DNA of 64,000 bases from Streptomyces fulvoviolaceus (GTDB lineage: Bacteria > Actinomycetota > Actinomycetes > Streptomycetales > Streptomycetaceae): assembly GCF_000718165.1 (NCBI RefSeq), contig NZ_JOEY01000049.1, positions 11,201-75,200 of the forward strand, written 5' to 3'. Made by a program: the position numbers and the translations under genes. The first letter of the stretch is position 1. Every line of letters starts with the position of its first letter. The notes under the pieces were generated by a model. It did no database searches, was not told the DNA's origin, and was given only the letters and a program-made list of their open reading frames with translations. Below, piece by piece: positions 8,455 through 18,588 of this stretch.

Positions 8455-9792
8455 TCAGTCCAAGTAACCCCTCAACTGGTCCGCGAAGGCGTGATCGCGG
8501 AGCTTGTTGAGGGTCTTCGACTCGATCTGGCGGATCCGTTCCCGCGTCACGCCGAAGATGCGGCCGATCTCCTCCAGCGTGCGGGGGCGGCCGTCGGCCA
8601 GGCCGTAGCGGAGTTGGACGACCTTCCGTTCGCGCTCGCCGAGAGTGGAGAGCACCGCCTCCAGATGCTCCCTGAGCAGCAGGAAAGCCGCCGACTCGAC
8701 GGGCGATGTCGCGTCGCCGTCCTCGATGAGGTCGCCGAGAGCGACGTCGTCCTCCTCGCCGACCGGCGCGTGCAACGACACCGGTTCCTGGGCCAGCCGC
8801 AGCACCTCGCTGACGCGCTCAGGCGCCAGGTCGAGGTGGGCGGCGACCTCTTCGGGGGTCGGTTCGTAGCCGCGTTCCTGCAGCATGCGGCGCTGGACGC
8901 GGACGACCCGGTTGATCAACTCGACCACGTGGACCGGGACTCGGATAGTCCGGGCCTGGTCGGCGAGGGCCCGGGACATGGCCTGGCGGATCCACCAGGT
9001 GGCGTACGTGGAGAACTTGTAGCCGCGGGCGTAGTCGAACTTCTCGACGGCCCGGATGAGGCCCAGGTTTCCTTCCTGGACCAGGTCGAGCATGGTCAGG
9101 CCGCGGCCGACGTACCGCTTGGCCACGGAGACGACGAGCCGCAGGTTCGCCTCGATGAGGCGGCGCTTGGCCATCCGCCCCATGACCACGAGCTTGTCCA
9201 GGTCGAGCGCCAACTGGCTTTCCACGTCGGGGGTGTTGCTCAGCTTCTCCTCGGCGAACAGGCCGGCCTCGACCCGGCGGGCGAGTTCGACCTCCTCGGC
9301 CGCGGTGAGCAGCGGGATCCGGCCGATCTCCCGCAGGTACTGGCGGAACAGGTCGGAGGAGGGACCGCCGGTGTCGGCGGCGCGGGCAGCGCGCCGTGGC
9401 TCCACCCGTTCGGGAGCCTCGGCGGTCTCCAGCGCCTCGGCGGGCGGTTCCACGGGCTCGGCCGGGGCTTCCGGCTCGGCCTCGGGGTGGTGCACGACAC
9501 GGCTCTGCGGGGGCACCGCGACCAGGACGTCGGTCTCGGCGTCCGGCTCCGTGTCGTCCGTACTGGTGTCGGTTGAGAGGGTCTGGGTCTGCACGGGGGC
9601 GACCTCCAGGATGATCGCTGCCAAGGTGGACGGCAGCGGTACTTCGGGGGCGGAGTCGACGGCCTCGCCGCTGTCCGTCCCGTACGCGATGAGCGGAACC
9701 GCGGGGTACTGGGACCCGCTGGGGACGGATCGGCCGCGCTCCGAGGACTCAGGCACCGGAACCCAGTGTGGAGTACGACACATCGCCGCCAC
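8455..9792 (-). CDS. hrdA: RNA polymerase sigma-70 factor, HrdA-like
   Basis: The protein has up to 445 residues. It has an acidic, Pro/Glu-rich N-terminal third, then region 1.2 ([16 protein letters not shown]) and region 2 ([50 protein letters not shown]). Region 3 follows, and region 4 carries the helix-turn-helix [19 protein letters not shown]. Regions 2.4 and 4.2 match principal-type sigma factors, so it should read HrdB-like promoters. The neighbouring dnaG supports hrdA rather than another Hrd paralogue; this rests on remembered S. coelicolor gene order. Start is uncertain: GTG 9792, ATG 9783 and later GTGs are possible, and none has a clear ribosome site. Confidence 0.82.
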   Translation of the reverse strand: MAAMCRTPHWVPVPESSERGRSVPSGSQYPAVPLIAYGTDSGEAVDSAPEVPLPSTLAAIILEVAPVQTQTLSTDTSTDDTEPDAETDVLVAVPPQSRVVHHPEAEPEAPAEPVEPPAEALETAEAPERVEPRRAARAADTGGPSSDLFRQYLREIGRIPLLTAAEEVELARRVEAGLFAEEKLSNTPDVESQLALDLDKLVVMGRMAKRRLIEANLRLVVSVAKRYVGRGLTMLDLVQEGNLGLIRAVEKFDYARGYKFSTYATWWIRQAMSRALADQARTIRVPVHVVELINRVVRVQRRMLQERGYEPTPEEVAAHLDLAPERVSEVLRLAQEPVSLHAPVGEEDDVALGDLIEDGDATSPVESAAFLLLREHLEAVLSTLGERERKVVQLRYGLADGRPRTLEEIGRIFGVTRERIRQIESKTLNKLRDHAFADQLRGYLD

Positions 9793-9912
9793 GAGGGGCG
9801 TGCGGTGACTTTTTGAGTCCGGTCCGTGACCGCGTGGTTACTTTGCCTTACGAGTGCGCGGCCCTGCGGGGCTTGAAACCAGTTGCGCCGCTGGAAGTGG
9901 GATGACCAATCC

Positions 9913-9990
9913 GCGGGCCGGTGGGGGCTGGTCGCGCCCACGCGGCGGAGCCGCATATCGATACAGCCCCGCGCCCCTGGGGGCGGCTGC
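9913..9990. repeat. Interspersed Streptomyces repeat (copy 1)
   Basis: The segment contains CTGGTCGCGCCCACGCGG, GGAGCCGCATATCGATACAG and CCCCGCGCCCC. A near-identical copy lies at 14677-14752 and an inverse partial copy near 25697-25742. Function is unknown. Confidence 0.7.
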
Positions 9991-10005
9991 GCCGGCCCCA
10001 TCCCC

Positions 10006-11904
10006 TCAGAGAGCCGCCGCGCCTTGCTCCCTCAGCGCCTGGCCGTACTGCTGCAGCACCCACAGTTCGTTCTGTACGGCGGCCAGCTGGGCCGGGTCGT
10101 CGTGGCTGCCGAGTCGCATCAGGGTGCCCTGGATCTCCTGGATGCGGCGGTCCACGGCGCGGCGGCGGACCCAGACCAGCTGCTCGCCCGAGTAGTTCTC
10201 GTCGACCGTGCGGCGCATGATCGCCTCGACCGCCAGTTCCGTGACCATCGCGCGGACCGTGTCGTCCGGGGCCGCCTCGCGGACGCGGACCAGGTAGTCC
10301 TGGGAGTCCTGGACGCCGTACTCCGTGCCGCCCGCGTCCATGATCGCCTGGCGTACGGCGGCGTACGGCGGGGCGGTGAACTCGTCCATGCCGTACGCGT
10401 CGAAGGCCGGGGAGACCAACTCGGGGCGCTGGAGGGCGAGTTTGAGGAGTTCGCGTTCGGTGGCGTACACCGGGTTGCGGAGGTTGAGCGCCGGGCCGGA
10501 GACCGCGGGGCGGGGAGCGGAGTCGTACTGCTGCGGGCCCCGCGCCGGCGCCGGTCCCTTGCCGCCCCGGTCGCGCGCCCAACGGGCCAGCTGGGCCACC
10601 CGCTTGACCACGAACTGCGTGTCGAGGATGCCGAGCATGCCGGCGAGCTGGACGGCGACCTCGTGCTGGGCGCCGCTGTTCTTGATGCGGGCGACGATCG
10701 GGGCCGCTTCGTCCAGAGCGGAAGCTCGGCCCGCGGGGGTGTCCAGGTCGTAGCGGACGACGATCTGGCGGAGCGCGAACTCGAAGAGCGGAGTGCGGGG
10801 TTCGACCAGGTCGGCGACCGCCTCGTCGCCCTTGGCGAGGCGCAGCTCGCACGGGTCCATGTTGTCCGGGGCGATCGCGATGTACGTCTCGGCGGCGAAC
10901 TTCTGGTCGTCCTCGAAGGCGCGCAGGGCCGCCTTCTGGCCGGCCGCGTCGCCGTCGAAGGTGAAGATCACGCGTGCGCTGCCGTTGTCCATCAGCAGCC
11001 GGCGGAGGATCTTGATGTGGTCGCCGCCGAAGGCCGTGCCGCAGGTCGCGATCGCTGTCGTCACTCCTGCCAGGTGGCAGGCCATGACGTCGGTGTAGCC
11101 CTCCACCACCACCGCGCGGCTGGCCTTGGCGATGTCCTTCTTCGCGAGGTCGATGCCGTAGAGGACCTGGGACTTCTTGTAGATCGCGGTGTCGGGCGTG
11201 TTGAGGTACTTCGGGCCGTTGTCCGCCTCGTAGAGCTTGCGCGCGCCGAAGCCGACGACCTCGCCGCCGATGTCGCGGATGGGCCACATCAGGCGGCCGC
11301 GGAAGCGGTCGATGGGGCCGCGGCGGCCCTCCTGGGAGAGGCCGGAGAGGAGGAGCTCCTTGTCGGTGAAGCCCTTGCCGCGGAGGAAGCGGGTGAGGTG
11401 GTCCCAGCCCTGGGGGCTGTAGCCGACGGAGAAGTGCTCGGCGGCGGACTGGTCGAAGCCGCGCTCGGCGAGGAACTTACGGCCGGTGTCGGCCTCGGGG
11501 CTGGTGGCGAGCTGCTCGACGTACCAGTCGGCGGCGATCTTGTGTGCCTCGACCAGGCGGATACGCTCGCCGCGCTGGTGGGAGGGGTTGTACCCGCCCT
11601 CTTCGTACCGCAGCGTGATGCCGGCCTGCGCGGCCAGGCGCTCGACGACCTCCGAGAAGGAGAGGTGGTCGACCTTCATCACGAACGTGATGGTGTCGCC
11701 GCCCTCCTGGCAGCCGAAGCAGTGGAAGAGTCCCTTGCTCGGGCTGACCTGGAAGGACGGCGACTTCTCGTCGTGGAACGGGCACAGGCCTTTGAGGTTC
11801 CCGCCGCCCGCGTTGCGCAGCTGGAGGTACTCGGACACCACGGCGTCGATCGGGACCGCGTCCCGTACCGCCTTCACGTCCTCGTCGTTGATCCGTCCTG
11901 CCAC
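10006..11904 (-). CDS. dnaG: DNA primase
   Basis: The 632-residue protein is a full-length bacterial DnaG that makes RNA primers at the replication fork. It begins with a CHC2 zinc finger (CPFHDEKSPSF… HCFGC, about residues 41-65). The catalytic core has a TOPRIM domain with VVVEGYTDVMA and FTFDGDAAGQ. The C-terminal third is the helicase-binding region (…ERELLKLALQRPELV…). It starts with GTG at 11904. The linker around GPAPARGPQQYDS is low-complexity, as is common here. No frame damage is seen. Confidence 0.97.
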   Translation of the reverse strand: MAGRINDEDVKAVRDAVPIDAVVSEYLQLRNAGGGNLKGLCPFHDEKSPSFQVSPSKGLFHCFGCQEGGDTITFVMKVDHLSFSEVVERLAAQAGITLRYEEGGYNPSHQRGERIRLVEAHKIAADWYVEQLATSPEADTGRKFLAERGFDQSAAEHFSVGYSPQGWDHLTRFLRGKGFTDKELLLSGLSQEGRRGPIDRFRGRLMWPIRDIGGEVVGFGARKLYEADNGPKYLNTPDTAIYKKSQVLYGIDLAKKDIAKASRAVVVEGYTDVMACHLAGVTTAIATCGTAFGGDHIKILRRLLMDNGSARVIFTFDGDAAGQKAALRAFEDDQKFAAETYIAIAPDNMDPCELRLAKGDEAVADLVEPRTPLFEFALRQIVVRYDLDTPAGRASALDEAAPIVARIKNSGAQHEVAVQLAGMLGILDTQFVVKRVAQLARWARDRGGKGPAPARGPQQYDSAPRPAVSGPALNLRNPVYATERELLKLALQRPELVSPAFDAYGMDEFTAPPYAAVRQAIMDAGGTEYGVQDSQDYLVRVREAAPDDTVRAMVTELAVEAIMRRTVDENYSGEQLVWVRRRAVDRRIQEIQGTLMRLGSHDDPAQLAAVQNELWVLQQYGQALREQGAAAL

Positions 11905-11951
11905 GCGTGAATTCTACGGGTGCGGTGTGACAGTCGATCGCCCTCGTCGGG

Positions 11952-13217
11952 TCACGAGACCAGACTGTCCAGCGGAACGTGCGGGTCCGCAAGCGCCTCC
12001 GTGTCCACCTGAGCCTTGGTACGAATCAACTGCTGGATCGGCTCTGTGACGTCCCACACGTTCACGTTCATCCCGGCAAGCACTCGTCCCTGCTTCACCC
12101 AGAACGCGATGAACTCACGCTTTCCGGCGTCCCCCCGGATCACCACTTCGTCGTACGACCCCGGGGGCGCCCAGCCGCTGTACTCCATCCCCATGTCGTA
12201 CTGGTCGGAGAAGAAGTAGGGCACACGGTCGTAGGTGAGGTCGCGGCCGAGCATCGCGCGGGCCGCCGCGGGACCGCCGTTGAGGGCGTTGGCCCAGTGC
12301 TCGACGCGCAGCCGGGTGTCGTAGAGGGCGTGGTGGAAGGAAGCGACGTCGCCGGCCGCGTAGATGTCGGGGTCGGAGGTGCGCAGCCGGTCGTCGACCG
12401 CGACACCGCCGCCGTGGGCACGGTCGGCCAGCTCCAGCCCCACGGCCTCGGCGAGGGCGGTGCGCGGGGCCGCGCCGACCGCCGCGAGGACGTCGTGCGC
12501 GGGGTGCTCCTCGCCGTCGTCGGTGCGGGCGGCCAGGACCACACCGTCCTGGCCGACGATCTCGGTCAGCCGCGCGCCGAAGTGGAAGCGGACGCCGTGC
12601 TCGCGATGCAGCTCGGCGAAGAGGTTGCCGAGCTCGGGGCCGAGGACGCCGTGCAGCGGGGTCGGCTCGGGCTCGACGACGGTGACCTCGGCGCCGTACT
12701 CACGGGCCGCCGCCGCGACCTCCAGGCCGATCCAGCCGGCACCGGCGATCACGATGTGGCCGTTGTCCCGGCCGAGGGCGGCCAGGACGCCCTTGAGGCG
12801 CTCCGCGTGGGCCAGGCGGCGCAGGTGGTGGACGCCCGCGAGGTCCGTGCCCGGGATGTCCAGACGGCGGGGCTCGGCGCCGGTCGCGAGGAGCAGCTTG
12901 TCGTAGCGCACGACGGTGCCGTCCTCGCCGTAGCGGACCGTCTTGGCCTCGCGGTCGACGGCGTCGACGGTCGCGCCGAGGTGCAGCTCGATGTCGTTGC
13001 GCGCGTACCAGGCGGGTTCGTGCACGAAGACGCTGTCGCGCTCCTCCTTGCCGAGCAGATAGCCCTTGGAGAGCGGCGGGCGCTCGTACGGGTGGTCGCG
13101 TTCGTCGCAGATCAGTATCACGCGGCCGGTGAAGCCCTCCGTGCGGAGGGTCTCGGCCGCTTTCGCGCCGGCGAGACCTCCTCCGACGATGACGAAAGTC
13201 TGATCCGCGTCGACCAC
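11952..13217 (-). CDS. NAD(P)H:ferredoxin-type FAD reductase
   Basis: This 421-residue FAD/NAD(P) reductase resembles those that feed electrons to ferredoxins of oxygenases or P450s. The FAD motif is VIVGGGLAGAKAAE (about 9-22). The NAD motif IVIAGAGWIGLEVA lies near residue 155. The second FAD segment is DIYAAGDVASF. A C-terminal reductase domain follows (YFFSDQYDMGMEYSGWAP…). The GTG start at 13217 is preceded by GAGGAGG. No ferredoxin gene is adjacent, so its partner is elsewhere. Confidence 0.88.
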   Translation of the reverse strand: MVDADQTFVIVGGGLAGAKAAETLRTEGFTGRVILICDERDHPYERPPLSKGYLLGKEERDSVFVHEPAWYARNDIELHLGATVDAVDREAKTVRYGEDGTVVRYDKLLLATGAEPRRLDIPGTDLAGVHHLRRLAHAERLKGVLAALGRDNGHIVIAGAGWIGLEVAAAAREYGAEVTVVEPEPTPLHGVLGPELGNLFAELHREHGVRFHFGARLTEIVGQDGVVLAARTDDGEEHPAHDVLAAVGAAPRTALAEAVGLELADRAHGGGVAVDDRLRTSDPDIYAAGDVASFHHALYDTRLRVEHWANALNGGPAAARAMLGRDLTYDRVPYFFSDQYDMGMEYSGWAPPGSYDEVVIRGDAGKREFIAFWVKQGRVLAGMNVNVWDVTEPIQQLIRTKAQVDTEALADPHVPLDSLVS

Positions 13218-13352
13218 TTGATGCCTCCTCGTAACGGTGCCGCCTCATTGGAGCGTCCCGCACGGAGCGTGATGGGGGAAGAGGGAGTGGCCCGATCAGG
13301 CCACGGAGGGTCACATTCGGGCTCGTTTCAGGTCACTCGCGTCTCGTCGGGA

Positions 13353-14606
13353 TCACTGGTTCCCCGTCAGGTGAGCGTGCAGCGAACGCGCTGACGCGTC
13401 GGTGAGCGAGGCGATCTGGTCGACGATCACCCGCTTGCGGGCGCGGTCGTCGGGAGCCTGGTCGAACTCCGTGCGGAACTGGGGTTCGAGACCGTCCGGG
13501 GCGCGGACGGTGAGCACCTCAGCCAGCTCCGCGACCACGATCCGCTGGTCGGCCCGGAGCCGCTCCTGCTCGGCGCGCTGCATGACGTACCGGTCGGCGA
13601 CGGCCTTCAGGACCGCGCACTCCAGCCGCGTCTCATGGGGTACGACGAGTTCGGCGGCGTATCTCGTCAGCCGCCCTCGGCCGTACGCCTCGCGCGTGGC
13701 GCCCTCGGCGGAGAGGCAGAAGCGGCCGATGAGCTGGCTGGTGGCGTCCTTGAGGCGGGCCTGGGCGACGGCCGAACCGTCATAGCCGTGCGGCCACCAT
13801 TCCTGGTCCTGGAGGCGGTCGAGGGCGGCGGCGAGTTCGGCGGGGTCGGTGTCCGCGGGGACGTACCGGCCGATGGCGACCGCGAACACCGCCTGGCGTT
13901 CCGGTTCCGCGTGCAGGTAGTTGGGGTCGATGTGACCGGCGTGCAGGCCGTCCTCGACGTCGTGCACGGAGTACGCCACGTCGTCGGACCAGTCCATGAC
14001 CTGGGCCTCGAAGGTGGTGCGGGTGCCGGGGGCGTCCTTGCGGACCCAGTCGAAGACGGGGCGGTCGTCTTCGTAGACGCCGAATTTCTGGGACTTGGGG
14101 TCGGTGGGGTGCGCTCCGCGGGGCCAGGGGTACTTGGTGGCGGCGTCGAGGGTGGCTCGGGTGAGGTTGAGTCCTACCGAGCCCTCAGGGGTGAACCGCT
14201 TGGGTTCGATGCGGGTGAGGAGTCTCAGGGACTGGGCGTTGCCCTCGAAGCCGCCGCAGTCCTCCGCGAATTCGTTGAGGGCCTGTTCGCCGTTGTGGCC
14301 GAAGGGGGGGTGGCCGAGGTCGTGGGAGAGACAGGCGGCTTCGACCAGGTCGGGGTCGCAACCCAGGGCGGCTCCGAGTTCTCGGCCTACCTGGGCGCAC
14401 TCCAGGGAGTGGGTGAGGCGGGTGCGGGGGCTTGCGTCCCAGGCCTGGCTGCGGGTTCCTGGGGTGACGACCTGGGTTTTGCCGGCGAGCCTTCTGAGCG
14501 CGGAGGAGTGGAGGATGCGGGCGCGGTCGCGTTGGAAGGCGGTTCGGCCGGGGCGCTTGTCTGGCTCGAGAGCCCAGCGTTCGGTTGACGGCAGGTCGTA
14601 CGACAT
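13353..14606 (-). CDS. dgt: Deoxyguanosinetriphosphate triphosphohydrolase
   Basis: The 417-residue protein is an HD-domain dNTPase that releases triphosphate from dGTP. Family motifs are [18 protein letters not shown], the HD signature [16 protein letters not shown] and the later [19 protein letters not shown] 14606 is the chosen start. Codon use and length are normal. A repeat copy (14677-14752) lies in the gap before the next leftward gene. Confidence 0.93.
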   Translation of the reverse strand: MSYDLPSTERWALEPDKRPGRTAFQRDRARILHSSALRRLAGKTQVVTPGTRSQAWDASPRTRLTHSLECAQVGRELGAALGCDPDLVEAACLSHDLGHPPFGHNGEQALNEFAEDCGGFEGNAQSLRLLTRIEPKRFTPEGSVGLNLTRATLDAATKYPWPRGAHPTDPKSQKFGVYEDDRPVFDWVRKDAPGTRTTFEAQVMDWSDDVAYSVHDVEDGLHAGHIDPNYLHAEPERQAVFAVAIGRYVPADTDPAELAAALDRLQDQEWWPHGYDGSAVAQARLKDATSQLIGRFCLSAEGATREAYGRGRLTRYAAELVVPHETRLECAVLKAVADRYVMQRAEQERLRADQRIVVAELAEVLTVRAPDGLEPQFRTEFDQAPDDRARKRVIVDQIASLTDASARSLHAHLTGNQ

Positions 14607-14676
14607 GTCTCGACAGTACGGGCAGGTGCTGACAATTGTGGTGCGCCTGAGTGTCTGCCGGGTTCTGTGGTTTGGC

Positions 14677-14752
14677 GGGTGCGGGCCGTATGTGGCTGGT
14701 CGCGCCCACGCGGCGGAGCCGCAAATTGATACAGCCCCGCGCCCCTAGGGAG
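14677..14752. repeat. Interspersed Streptomyces repeat (copy 2)
   Basis: It matches the repeat at 9913-9990 over GGCTGGTCGCGCCCACGCGG, GGAGCCGCA and GATACAGCCCCGCGCCCC. A few bases differ (AAATT in place of TATCG). Confidence 0.7.
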
Positions 14753-14771
14753 TTGCAGTCACCCCTGGCTC

Positions 14772-15653
14772 TTATGCCGAGGCCAGTGCCGGTTCTGCCG
14801 ATGCCGGTGTCGCCAATGCCTGGTCGTAGCGGTGCAGGATCAGGCTTGCCATCGCCGGGTGCGTGCCCAAGGGGGCCGACGCGATCCACGGGGCCGCCTC
14901 CGCGGACTCCGTGGCGAAGCGGCCGGGGGCGGTGAAGTAGGAGGCGACGGCCACCCTCGTGCGGCCGCTCGCCGCCAGGGCGCGGATGGCGTCCGGGACC
15001 GTCGGGGCTGCCGTTGTCGCGTAGGCGGGGACCACCGGGACGCCGAGGCGTTCCGAGAGGAGGTGGGCCGTGCGGCCGGTGTCGACCTTCGATGCCGGGT
15101 CGCGGGAACCCGCCGCCGCCAGGACCACCGCGCTCTGCCTGCGCGTCGCCTCGTCCATGCGGGTGCGCCAGCCGGCCTCGACCAGGCGGGAGTACAGGGT
15201 CTCCACCAGGAGGGGGTGCGGGCCCAGCGGGGCGGCCACGCGTGCGCGTACCCGGGTCGCGGCGGCCATCTCGGGAATGTCGCGCTTGACGTGGTAGCCG
15301 CGGCTCAGGAGCAGCGGGACGAGGATCGCCTCGCTGTCTCCGAGGGAGGCGAGCGTGTCGGTCAGCAGGGGCTCGTTCAGCTCGATGTGGCCGAGGTGCA
15401 CGGGCAGGCCCGGACGCAGGTCGCGAACCTTGTCCAGGAGCGTGCGTACGGTGCTCAGGGCGCGCGGGTCGCGGCTGCCGTGCGCCACGACGACGAGCGC
15501 CGGCGGGGCCGCGCGCCGTCGGCCGTCGAGCGACACGAGGCTGAGCTGGCTGGCGAGCTGGCTGCTGATCCGGTTCATGAGGTGCGCCGTACTGTCGAGG
15601 GGGACCGTCTTGGACTCGTCGCGAGGAGCTTCCGACTTACTCGTCGCCGTCAT
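14772..15653 (-). CDS. CbiX-type sirohydrochlorin chelatase family protein
   Basis: The protein has about 293 residues and two CbiX-like halves. The first has VVVAHGSRDPRALSTV and HIELNEPLL; the second has VVLAAAGSRDPASKVD and PAYATTAAPTVPDA. Family members insert Co, Ni or Fe into sirohydrochlorin. In a genome with siroheme-dependent nitrite reductase (nirBD, 38.9-43.1 kb), siroheme iron insertion is an attractive role, but that is inference. ATG 15653 is preferred; GTG 15683 would add 10 residues. Neither has a strong ribosome site. Confidence 0.8.
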   Translation of the reverse strand: MTATSKSEAPRDESKTVPLDSTAHLMNRISSQLASQLSLVSLDGRRRAAPPALVVVAHGSRDPRALSTVRTLLDKVRDLRPGLPVHLGHIELNEPLLTDTLASLGDSEAILVPLLLSRGYHVKRDIPEMAAATRVRARVAAPLGPHPLLVETLYSRLVEAGWRTRMDEATRRQSAVVLAAAGSRDPASKVDTGRTAHLLSERLGVPVVPAYATTAAPTVPDAIRALAASGRTRVAVASYFTAPGRFATESAEAAPWIASAPLGTHPAMASLILHRYDQALATPASAEPALASA

Positions 15654-15863
15654 GGACCGATGGTGGCGGCGGGAGGTTGCCACCCCATTGCACAGGAATG
15701 ACGGGTCTTTTCCGAGGGTTCACGGTGGGGTGCATGGGGTGTGTGAGGTGCTGTGACCTGCGGTTTCGACCACCGAAGTGAAGCTGGTCACAGCGTCGGC
15801 GGTGAACCGGAAGGGCTTACATCACGTCCCTGACTGTCGAAGGCCGACCAGGAAGGACCCTCC

Positions 15864-16550
15864 GTGAGACTGCGAAGGCTGCGAAGACTGCGTATTCCGC
15901 GCACCCGCACCGGGCAGCGGAGGCTGGTCCAGGCCGTGATGGCGGGGTGTGTGCTGGCCCTGCTTCCGGCGACCTGGATGTACGTCGTGACGGGCGACCG
16001 GCTGCGTACGACCGCGGACGTGCCGCGCACCGAGGTCGCGGTCGTCTTCGGGGCCGGCCTGTGGGACGGCGAGCCGTCGCCGTATCTCGCCCACCGCCTG
16101 GACGCGGCGGCGAAGCTCTACCGCGAGAACCGGGTCGAGGTCCTCCTCGTCACCGGCGACAACAGCCGCGAGGACTACGACGAGCCGGACGCGATGCGCA
16201 CCTACCTGACGAAGCACGGAGTCCCGGACGGGCGGATCGTCAGCGACTACGCCGGCTTCGACACCTGGGACTCCTGCGTCCGGGCGAAGAAGATCTTCGG
16301 CGTCGACCAGGCCGTCCTGATCAGCCAGGGGTTCCACATCCGGCGTGCGGTCGCGTTGTGCCAGGCCGCGGGCGTCACGTCGTACGGCATCGGAGTCGAA
16401 GCCAAGCACGACGTCACCTGGTACTACGGCGGCACCCGCGAGCTCTTCGCGGCGGGCAAGGCCGCCCTGGACGCGGTGTTCGAGCCCGACCCCCGGTTCC
16501 TCGGGCCGAGGGAACCGGGGGTGACGAACGCGCTCGCTAGCGCCCGGTGA
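15864..16550 (+). CDS. SanA/YdcF-family (DUF218) membrane protein
   Basis: The 228-residue protein has an Arg-rich N terminus, one membrane helix (about 22-42) and an extracytoplasmic DUF218 domain. Visible motifs are VAVVFGAGLWDGEPSPYLAHR, LLVTGDNSREDYDEP and LISQGFHIRRAVALC. Relatives such as SanA affect cell-envelope barrier function and vancomycin sensitivity in enterobacteria. The start is GTG 15864 with AAGGA about 10 nt upstream. Its 3' end overlaps the convergent crotonase by 14 bp. Confidence 0.85.
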   Translation: MRLRRLRRLRIPRTRTGQRRLVQAVMAGCVLALLPATWMYVVTGDRLRTTADVPRTEVAVVFGAGLWDGEPSPYLAHRLDAAAKLYRENRVEVLLVTGDNSREDYDEPDAMRTYLTKHGVPDGRIVSDYAGFDTWDSCVRAKKIFGVDQAVLISQGFHIRRAVALCQAAGVTSYGIGVEAKHDVTWYYGGTRELFAAGKAALDAVFEPDPRFLGPREPGVTNALASAR

Positions 16551-17304
16551 AGCGCGGCGCGCGTTTCTCCAGGAACGCGGTCATGCCCTCCTTCTGGTCG
16601 TGGGTGGCGAACAGGGCGTGGAAGACGCGTCGTTCGAAGCGGATGCCGTCGCGCAGGCCCGTTTCGAGGGACTGGTTCACGCACTCGCGGGCCGCCCTGA
16701 CAGCCGTGCGGCCGTACGAGGCGATCGTCTCCGCCGCCTCCGACGCCTCGGGGAGGACCCGGTCGTCGGGCACCACCCGGGAGACGAGACCGGCGGCCTC
16801 CGCCTCCCTCGCGTCCATCGTGCGGCCGGTGAGGACCAGGTCCATCGCCTTGGCCCGGCCCACCAGGCGGGTCAGCCGCTGGGTGCCACCGATGCCCGGG
16901 ATCACGCCCAGCTTGATCTCCGGCTGGCCGAAGACCGCCGACTCCCCCGCGATCACGAGGTCGCACATCATCGCGAGTTCGCAACCGCCGCCCAGGGCAT
17001 GCCCGTTGACGGCGGCGATCTTCGGGGTGCGAAGGTCCGCGAACTCCTCCCAGGCCGCGAAGTAGTCCTCCGCGGCCATGTCGACGGCCGACCTGGCGGA
17101 CATCTCCTTGATGTCGGCGCCGGCCGCGAAGACCTTCTCCGAACCGGTCACCACGAAGCAGCCGACGTCGGGGTCCGTGTCCAACGGGCGGAGGGATTCG
17201 AGGAGTTCGGCGAGCAGTTCGCCGTTCAGTGCGTTGAGCACGTGCGGGCGGTGCAGGCGTACGGTCGCGACACGGCCGTAGCGCTCGATCTTGATGGTGT
17301 TCAT
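16537..17304 (-). CDS. Enoyl-CoA hydratase/isomerase (crotonase) family
   Basis: The 255-residue crotonase has the oxyanion-hole segment AAGADIKEM, the catalytic segment LGGGCELAMMCDLVIAG and the second acid segment PEIKLGVIPGIGGTQRL. Both acidic residues expected of a hydratase are present. It lies 24 nt behind the membrane reductase and looks like the third gene of the ligase-reductase operon at 17.3-20.2 kb. It could act on an acyl-CoA from the neighbouring ligase, although that ligase resembles amino-acid-type domains. It may instead be a general beta-oxidation enzyme. Confidence 0.88.
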   Translation of the reverse strand: MNTIKIERYGRVATVRLHRPHVLNALNGELLAELLESLRPLDTDPDVGCFVVTGSEKVFAAGADIKEMSARSAVDMAAEDYFAAWEEFADLRTPKIAAVNGHALGGGCELAMMCDLVIAGESAVFGQPEIKLGVIPGIGGTQRLTRLVGRAKAMDLVLTGRTMDAREAEAAGLVSRVVPDDRVLPEASEAAETIASYGRTAVRAARECVNQSLETGLRDGIRFERRVFHALFATHDQKEGMTAFLEKRAPRFTGR

Positions 17305-17328
17305 CGACTTCCCTTCCAGGCCGGAGAG

Positions 17329-18588
17329 TTACGAGTCCCAGATCGCCCCGTACGCCGGAATCCCCCGTCGCTCCAGGCCGTGCACGACCTGCCAGGTCAG
17401 CTTCTTGTTGGAGATGCAGATGACCGCCTCGGCGCCGAAGTCCCGGTAGGCTTCGTAGGCGAGGCGGACCATGTCGGGCTTGCCGTGCTGGGAGGTGTCC
17501 CAGACGAGGGCGTGGGGCTGGACGGCGAGGATCTCGTCGACGAGGTCGTCGCCGTAGGTGGTGCGGGGGGCGCGGGTCGCCCAGACCAGGCGGGAGGGGA
17601 CCTCGGCGGCGAGCAGGTGGGGCAGGCAGGGGCCGATGCCGCTGCCGGTCGCGACGTAGACCACCTTCTTGAACAGGGTCTCGATGTTGGCGACCCCGGC
17701 CGTGGTGATGCCCTTCACCCACACCCGGGACGGCAGATCGTCGATGAAGGAGCCGGTCCAGTCGCCGGCGCGGGAGATGGTGAGGCGGAAGCCGGGCTCG
17801 CCGGGGGCGGGGACGTTGGCGAAGGAGTGCCATTCCTTCAGCGGGCTGCGGCTGATCGCGGTGGAGGAGCCCGCGAAGGGGGTCTCGCCGTGGTCGAAGC
17901 GGGCCAGCACGACGTGCGGGGAGGGGCGTTCGAGGCGTACGTCGACCTTGCGCAGCCGCAGCCAGGGCAGGGCGACGCTGAAGGTGACGCCCGCGAGGAC
18001 GGTCACTTCCGCCGGACCCGGGGCCGACAGCAGCGTGTGCGTCCAGAACAGGACGAGCGCCGTCCAGCCGCCGAAGCGGTGGATCTTCTCGAAGTGGTCG
18101 TGGTGGCGGGAGCGGAAGGGGGGCAGGGCGGTGGCGATGATGACGACGAGGAGGGCGATCAGGATCCAACCGACCGCGATCAAGGGCAGGTTGGATCCGT
18201 CGACCGTCACCACGACCGCCAGCGCGAGGAACCAGAGTGAACCCGCCAGCGCCCCGCCCACGTGCAGTCCGCCGAAGTGGTACACCTTCCCCAGCGTCCA
18301 GCGCACCTTCAGCGGCCAGTTCGTCGGCGCCCAAGTGGCCAGCCGGAAGAAGAGGTTGACCACGTACTGCTGGCGTACGACGACGGCGAGGGCGAGGTTG
18401 GCGAGGGCCGCGTGGCCCAGCGTGCGCACCGACGGGGTCCAACTGCCGTACAGAAAGAGCAGGTTGGCCGTGAACACCAGGGCCGCCAGGCGGTTGTAGT
18501 GCATCAGGCGGGGGTGCTTGATCAGGCGACGGCCCGCCGAGGTGAGCGGGGGGAGTTCTACGGCCTCCCGGTCCAGTGACGTGGTCAT
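17329..18588 (-). CDS. Six-helix membrane protein with FNR-like NAD-binding domain (TmpL C-half-like)
   Basis: The 419-residue protein has about six membrane helices (within 31-210). A cytosolic flavin/NAD(P) reductase-type domain with VYVATGSGIGP (311-320) at the nucleotide loop follows. His residues at 104, 109, 165, 170 and 184 lie at helix edges where ferric-reductase-type proteins bind haem, but the classical spacing is not certain. Its ATG overlaps the stop of the upstream adenylation gene. Ligase plus six helices plus FAD/NAD domain is the architecture I recall for fungal TmpL, a redox-homeostasis protein. Here it is split into two coupled genes. Confidence 0.75.
   Translation of the reverse strand: MTTSLDREAVELPPLTSAGRRLIKHPRLMHYNRLAALVFTANLLFLYGSWTPSVRTLGHAALANLALAVVVRQQYVVNLFFRLATWAPTNWPLKVRWTLGKVYHFGGLHVGGALAGSLWFLALAVVVTVDGSNLPLIAVGWILIALLVVIIATALPPFRSRHHDHFEKIHRFGGWTALVLFWTHTLLSAPGPAEVTVLAGVTFSVALPWLRLRKVDVRLERPSPHVVLARFDHGETPFAGSSTAISRSPLKEWHSFANVPAPGEPGFRLTISRAGDWTGSFIDDLPSRVWVKGITTAGVANIETLFKKVVYVATGSGIGPCLPHLLAAEVPSRLVWATRAPRTTYGDDLVDEILAVQPHALVWDTSQHGKPDMVRLAYEAYRDFGAEAVICISNKKLTWQVVHGLERRGIPAYGAIWDS

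Noticed and set aside
9883..11910. Long frame antisense to dnaG
   Set aside because: dnaG on the other strand is unmistakable; this one has no domain.
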